Source: Pseudomonadota bacterium (GTDB lineage: Bacteria > Pseudomonadota > Gammaproteobacteria > PS1 > Pseudothioglobaceae). From it: a stretch of DNA of 8,529 nt. How positions within the stretch are numbered: the stretch's first letter is position 1; each line of letters begins with the position of its first letter. Location of the stretch: assembly GCA_022600395.1 (NCBI GenBank), contig JAHZKM010000078.1, positions 1 through 8,529 on the forward strand, given 5' to 3'. The notes below the pieces were generated by a model. It saw only the letters and a list, made by a program, of their open reading frames with translations, was not told the origin of the DNA and did not search any database. The translations under genes were made by a program, and so were the position numbers. Shown here one piece after another: positions 7,708 through 8,529 of this stretch.

Positions 7708-8130
7708 ATGAAAAAAATATTATTAGCCGTATTAGTTGTAACAAGTTTTAATGCACAAGCATTTCTAGATTTTAATAATTACGGCGCAGATTATAAAAAT
7801 AACGATTGGCCAATTTGGACACCCATGTTTTGGATGGAAAAGGCAACAGATGGTAATCTATTTTCAAATAATAAAAATGCACAGTATGGCTATCCATATA
7901 ACAATCGCCCTTATAATATTAGTGCGTCGCAGTTTAATATGTCCAAGATGCCAACGCCTAGCCAAGCATTTCAAGCTGAATCTCAACAGATGCCAAGACC
8001 TACATATACAACACCTGCAGCTATGTCGTTTTCTAATTCAAATAGTCAATCGATATCACAAGCGCCTAGCTCATATCCGATGAATTATAATTTTTCGCAG
8101 CCTCAAAGTCTTTATGGCCGTGGATTTTAA
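7708..8130 (+). CDS. Exported low-complexity protein, sulfur globule protein-like
   Basis: The 140-residue product begins with a clear Sec signal peptide: KK, a hydrophobic stretch ILLAVLVVTSF, and a cleavage site after NAQA (residue 18), so the mature protein is periplasmic or extracellular. The mature part is rich in Asn, Tyr, Ser, Gln and Pro and has a Trp/Met-rich motif WPIWTPMFWMEK (34-45). A matching motif (WDPRWYMEE) and a nearly identical signal peptide occur in the next gene, so the two are tandem paralogues. Composition, export and size resemble the proteins that coat sulfur globules in purple sulfur bacteria and other sulfur oxidisers. The assignment rests on composition and motif and is not a confirmed family match. 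The C-terminal half (about 75-140) is disordered-looking with Ser/Gln/Pro. No good Shine-Dalgarno sequence precedes the ATG. Confidence 0.75.
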   Translation: MKKILLAVLVVTSFNAQAFLDFNNYGADYKNNDWPIWTPMFWMEKATDGNLFSNNKNAQYGYPYNNRPYNISASQFNMSKMPTPSQAFQAESQQMPRPTYTTPAAMSFSNSNSQSISQAPSSYPMNYNFSQPQSLYGRGF

Positions 8131-8143
8131 TCTTTGATTAAAA
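8125..8143 (+). terminator. AT-rich inverted repeat overlapping a stop codon
   Basis: TTTTAATC (8125-8132) and GATTAAAA (8136-8143) form a perfect 8-bp stem with a TTT loop. The left arm contains the stop codon of the upstream gene. The stem is AT-rich and no T-run follows, so it might slow transcription between the two paralogues rather than end it. It could also be a regulator site just upstream of the next promoter. Confidence 0.3.
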
Positions 8144-8144
8144 C

Positions 8145-8172
8145 TTGCATTATAATATTATTATGTTATAAT
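8145..8172 (+). promoter_or_regulatory. Extended -10 promoter of the second sulfur globule-like gene
   Basis: TGTTATAAT (8164-8172) is a perfect extended -10 element (TGnTATAAT). TTGCAT (8145-8150), a 3/6 match, sits 16 nt upstream of the hexamer in the -35 position. A second TATAAT lies at 8151-8156. Transcription would start near 8179, leaving a leader of about 29 nt that contains the Shine-Dalgarno sequence GGAG (8197-8200). This suggests strong expression independent of the upstream gene. Confidence 0.6.
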
Positions 8173-8207
8173 ATAGTTTCTTAAATTTAGATATATGGAG
8201 AAAGACA

Positions 8208-8529
8208 ATGAAAAAACTTTTAGCAATCGCATTAGTAGCAGCATCATTAAGTGCAAACGCATTTTTTAACAACAATGATATGCCATGGAACAATGGTTAC
8301 AACAACAACGGTTATAACAACTATGGTTACCAGCAAGATAACGGCATTTTTGGTTACAACCCTTACAACTTCTGGGATCCACGTTGGTACATGGAAGAAA
8401 TGTCAAACATGGTAGATGAGTTTGATGATGAATTCAATAACAACAACAATTGTTGGAACAACAATAACTTTAATGGTTACAACCCATACAACAACTTTAA
8501 CAATCCTTGGAATAGTACTCAGGCGCCAA
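8208..8529 (+). CDS. Asn/Tyr-rich exported sulfur globule protein-like (3' end outside window)
   Basis: An open frame starts at ATG 8208 and runs 107 codons to the window edge without a stop, so the gene is incomplete here. GGAG lies 7 nt before the start. Residues 1-18 form a Sec signal peptide with cleavage after SANA, and the mature chain begins FFNNND. About one third of the 89 visible mature residues are Asn (30 by my count), with 9 Tyr and 5 Trp, arranged in GYNNNGYNNYGY and GYNPYN-type units. The latter occurs twice (about 49-54 and 90-95). In between is WDPRWYMEEMSNMVDEFDDEF, an acidic block related to the Trp/Met motif of the upstream paralogue. Repeated Gly/Asn/Tyr units behind a signal peptide are typical of the structural envelope proteins of periplasmic sulfur globules. 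One cysteine (C82) is present. Function is inferred from composition; other exported low-complexity proteins could look alike. Confidence 0.8.
   Translation, partial: MKKLLAIALVAASLSANAFFNNNDMPWNNGYNNNGYNNYGYQQDNGIFGYNPYNFWDPRWYMEEMSNMVDEFDDEFNNNNNCWNNNNFNGYNPYNNFNNPWNSTQAP

Noticed and set aside
7850..8083. 77-codon open frame overlapping the first sulfur globule-like gene in another frame
   Set aside because: It lacks a ribosome binding site and recognisable features, while the overlapping frame has a clear signal peptide and a paralogue.
8160..8182. Similarity of GTTATAATATA to a Zur-type operator
   Set aside because: Only one half matches and the sequence is better explained as an extended -10 promoter in AT-rich DNA.

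Overview
The window looks like the chromosome of a low-GC gammaproteobacterium. Two tandem genes near the right end encode small, exported, Asn/Tyr/Trp-rich proteins that resemble the sulfur globule proteins of sulfur-oxidising Gammaproteobacteria. Together with the base composition and the housekeeping genes, this suggests a relative of the SUP05 / Ca. Thioglobus / Bathymodiolus-symbiont group. That placement is inference; no rRNA or other phylogenetic marker is present.

Layout. (1) 12-2281 (+): a tight riboflavin operon, ribBA-ribH-nusB, followed by a small BFD-like Fe-S protein gene. Gaps are 8, 3 and 15 nt. RibBA has an intact RibB half, while the RibA half has lost its zinc cysteines (a RibBX-type protein). 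(2) 2282-2888: no intact gene. It holds a decayed tyrosine recombinase on the minus strand whose closest match I recognise is an integron integrase (IntI). The reading frame is broken several times, an internal block is missing, and the N-terminal third is absent. (3) About 2889-3967: a compositionally foreign segment (three sampled lines of zntB are about 53-57% GC, against about 25-38% in sampled flanking lines). It carries a complete zntB, a CorA-family zinc transporter gene. It begins where the integrase N-terminus and attI site would be expected and ends at the metH stop codon. (4) 3968-7621 (-): a full-length cobalamin-dependent methionine synthase, metH, with all modules. (5) 7708-8529 (+): two sulfur globule-like genes, the second cut by the window edge.

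How the genes relate. RibBA and RibH act in the same pathway: RibB makes the four-carbon unit that RibH condenses to lumazine. NusB, a transcription antitermination factor, is a frequent operon partner of ribH. MetH stands alone, divergent from the globule-like genes. ZntB is probably an acquired accessory function lying beside a dead integron platform. I found no rRNA, tRNA, CRISPR array, riboswitch or intact mobile element. The points most worth a second look are the multi-frame IntI relic with a promoter-like sequence inside it reading toward zntB, the sharp edges of the foreign zntB segment, the unusual cysteine spacing of the BFD-like protein, and the paired globule-like genes.
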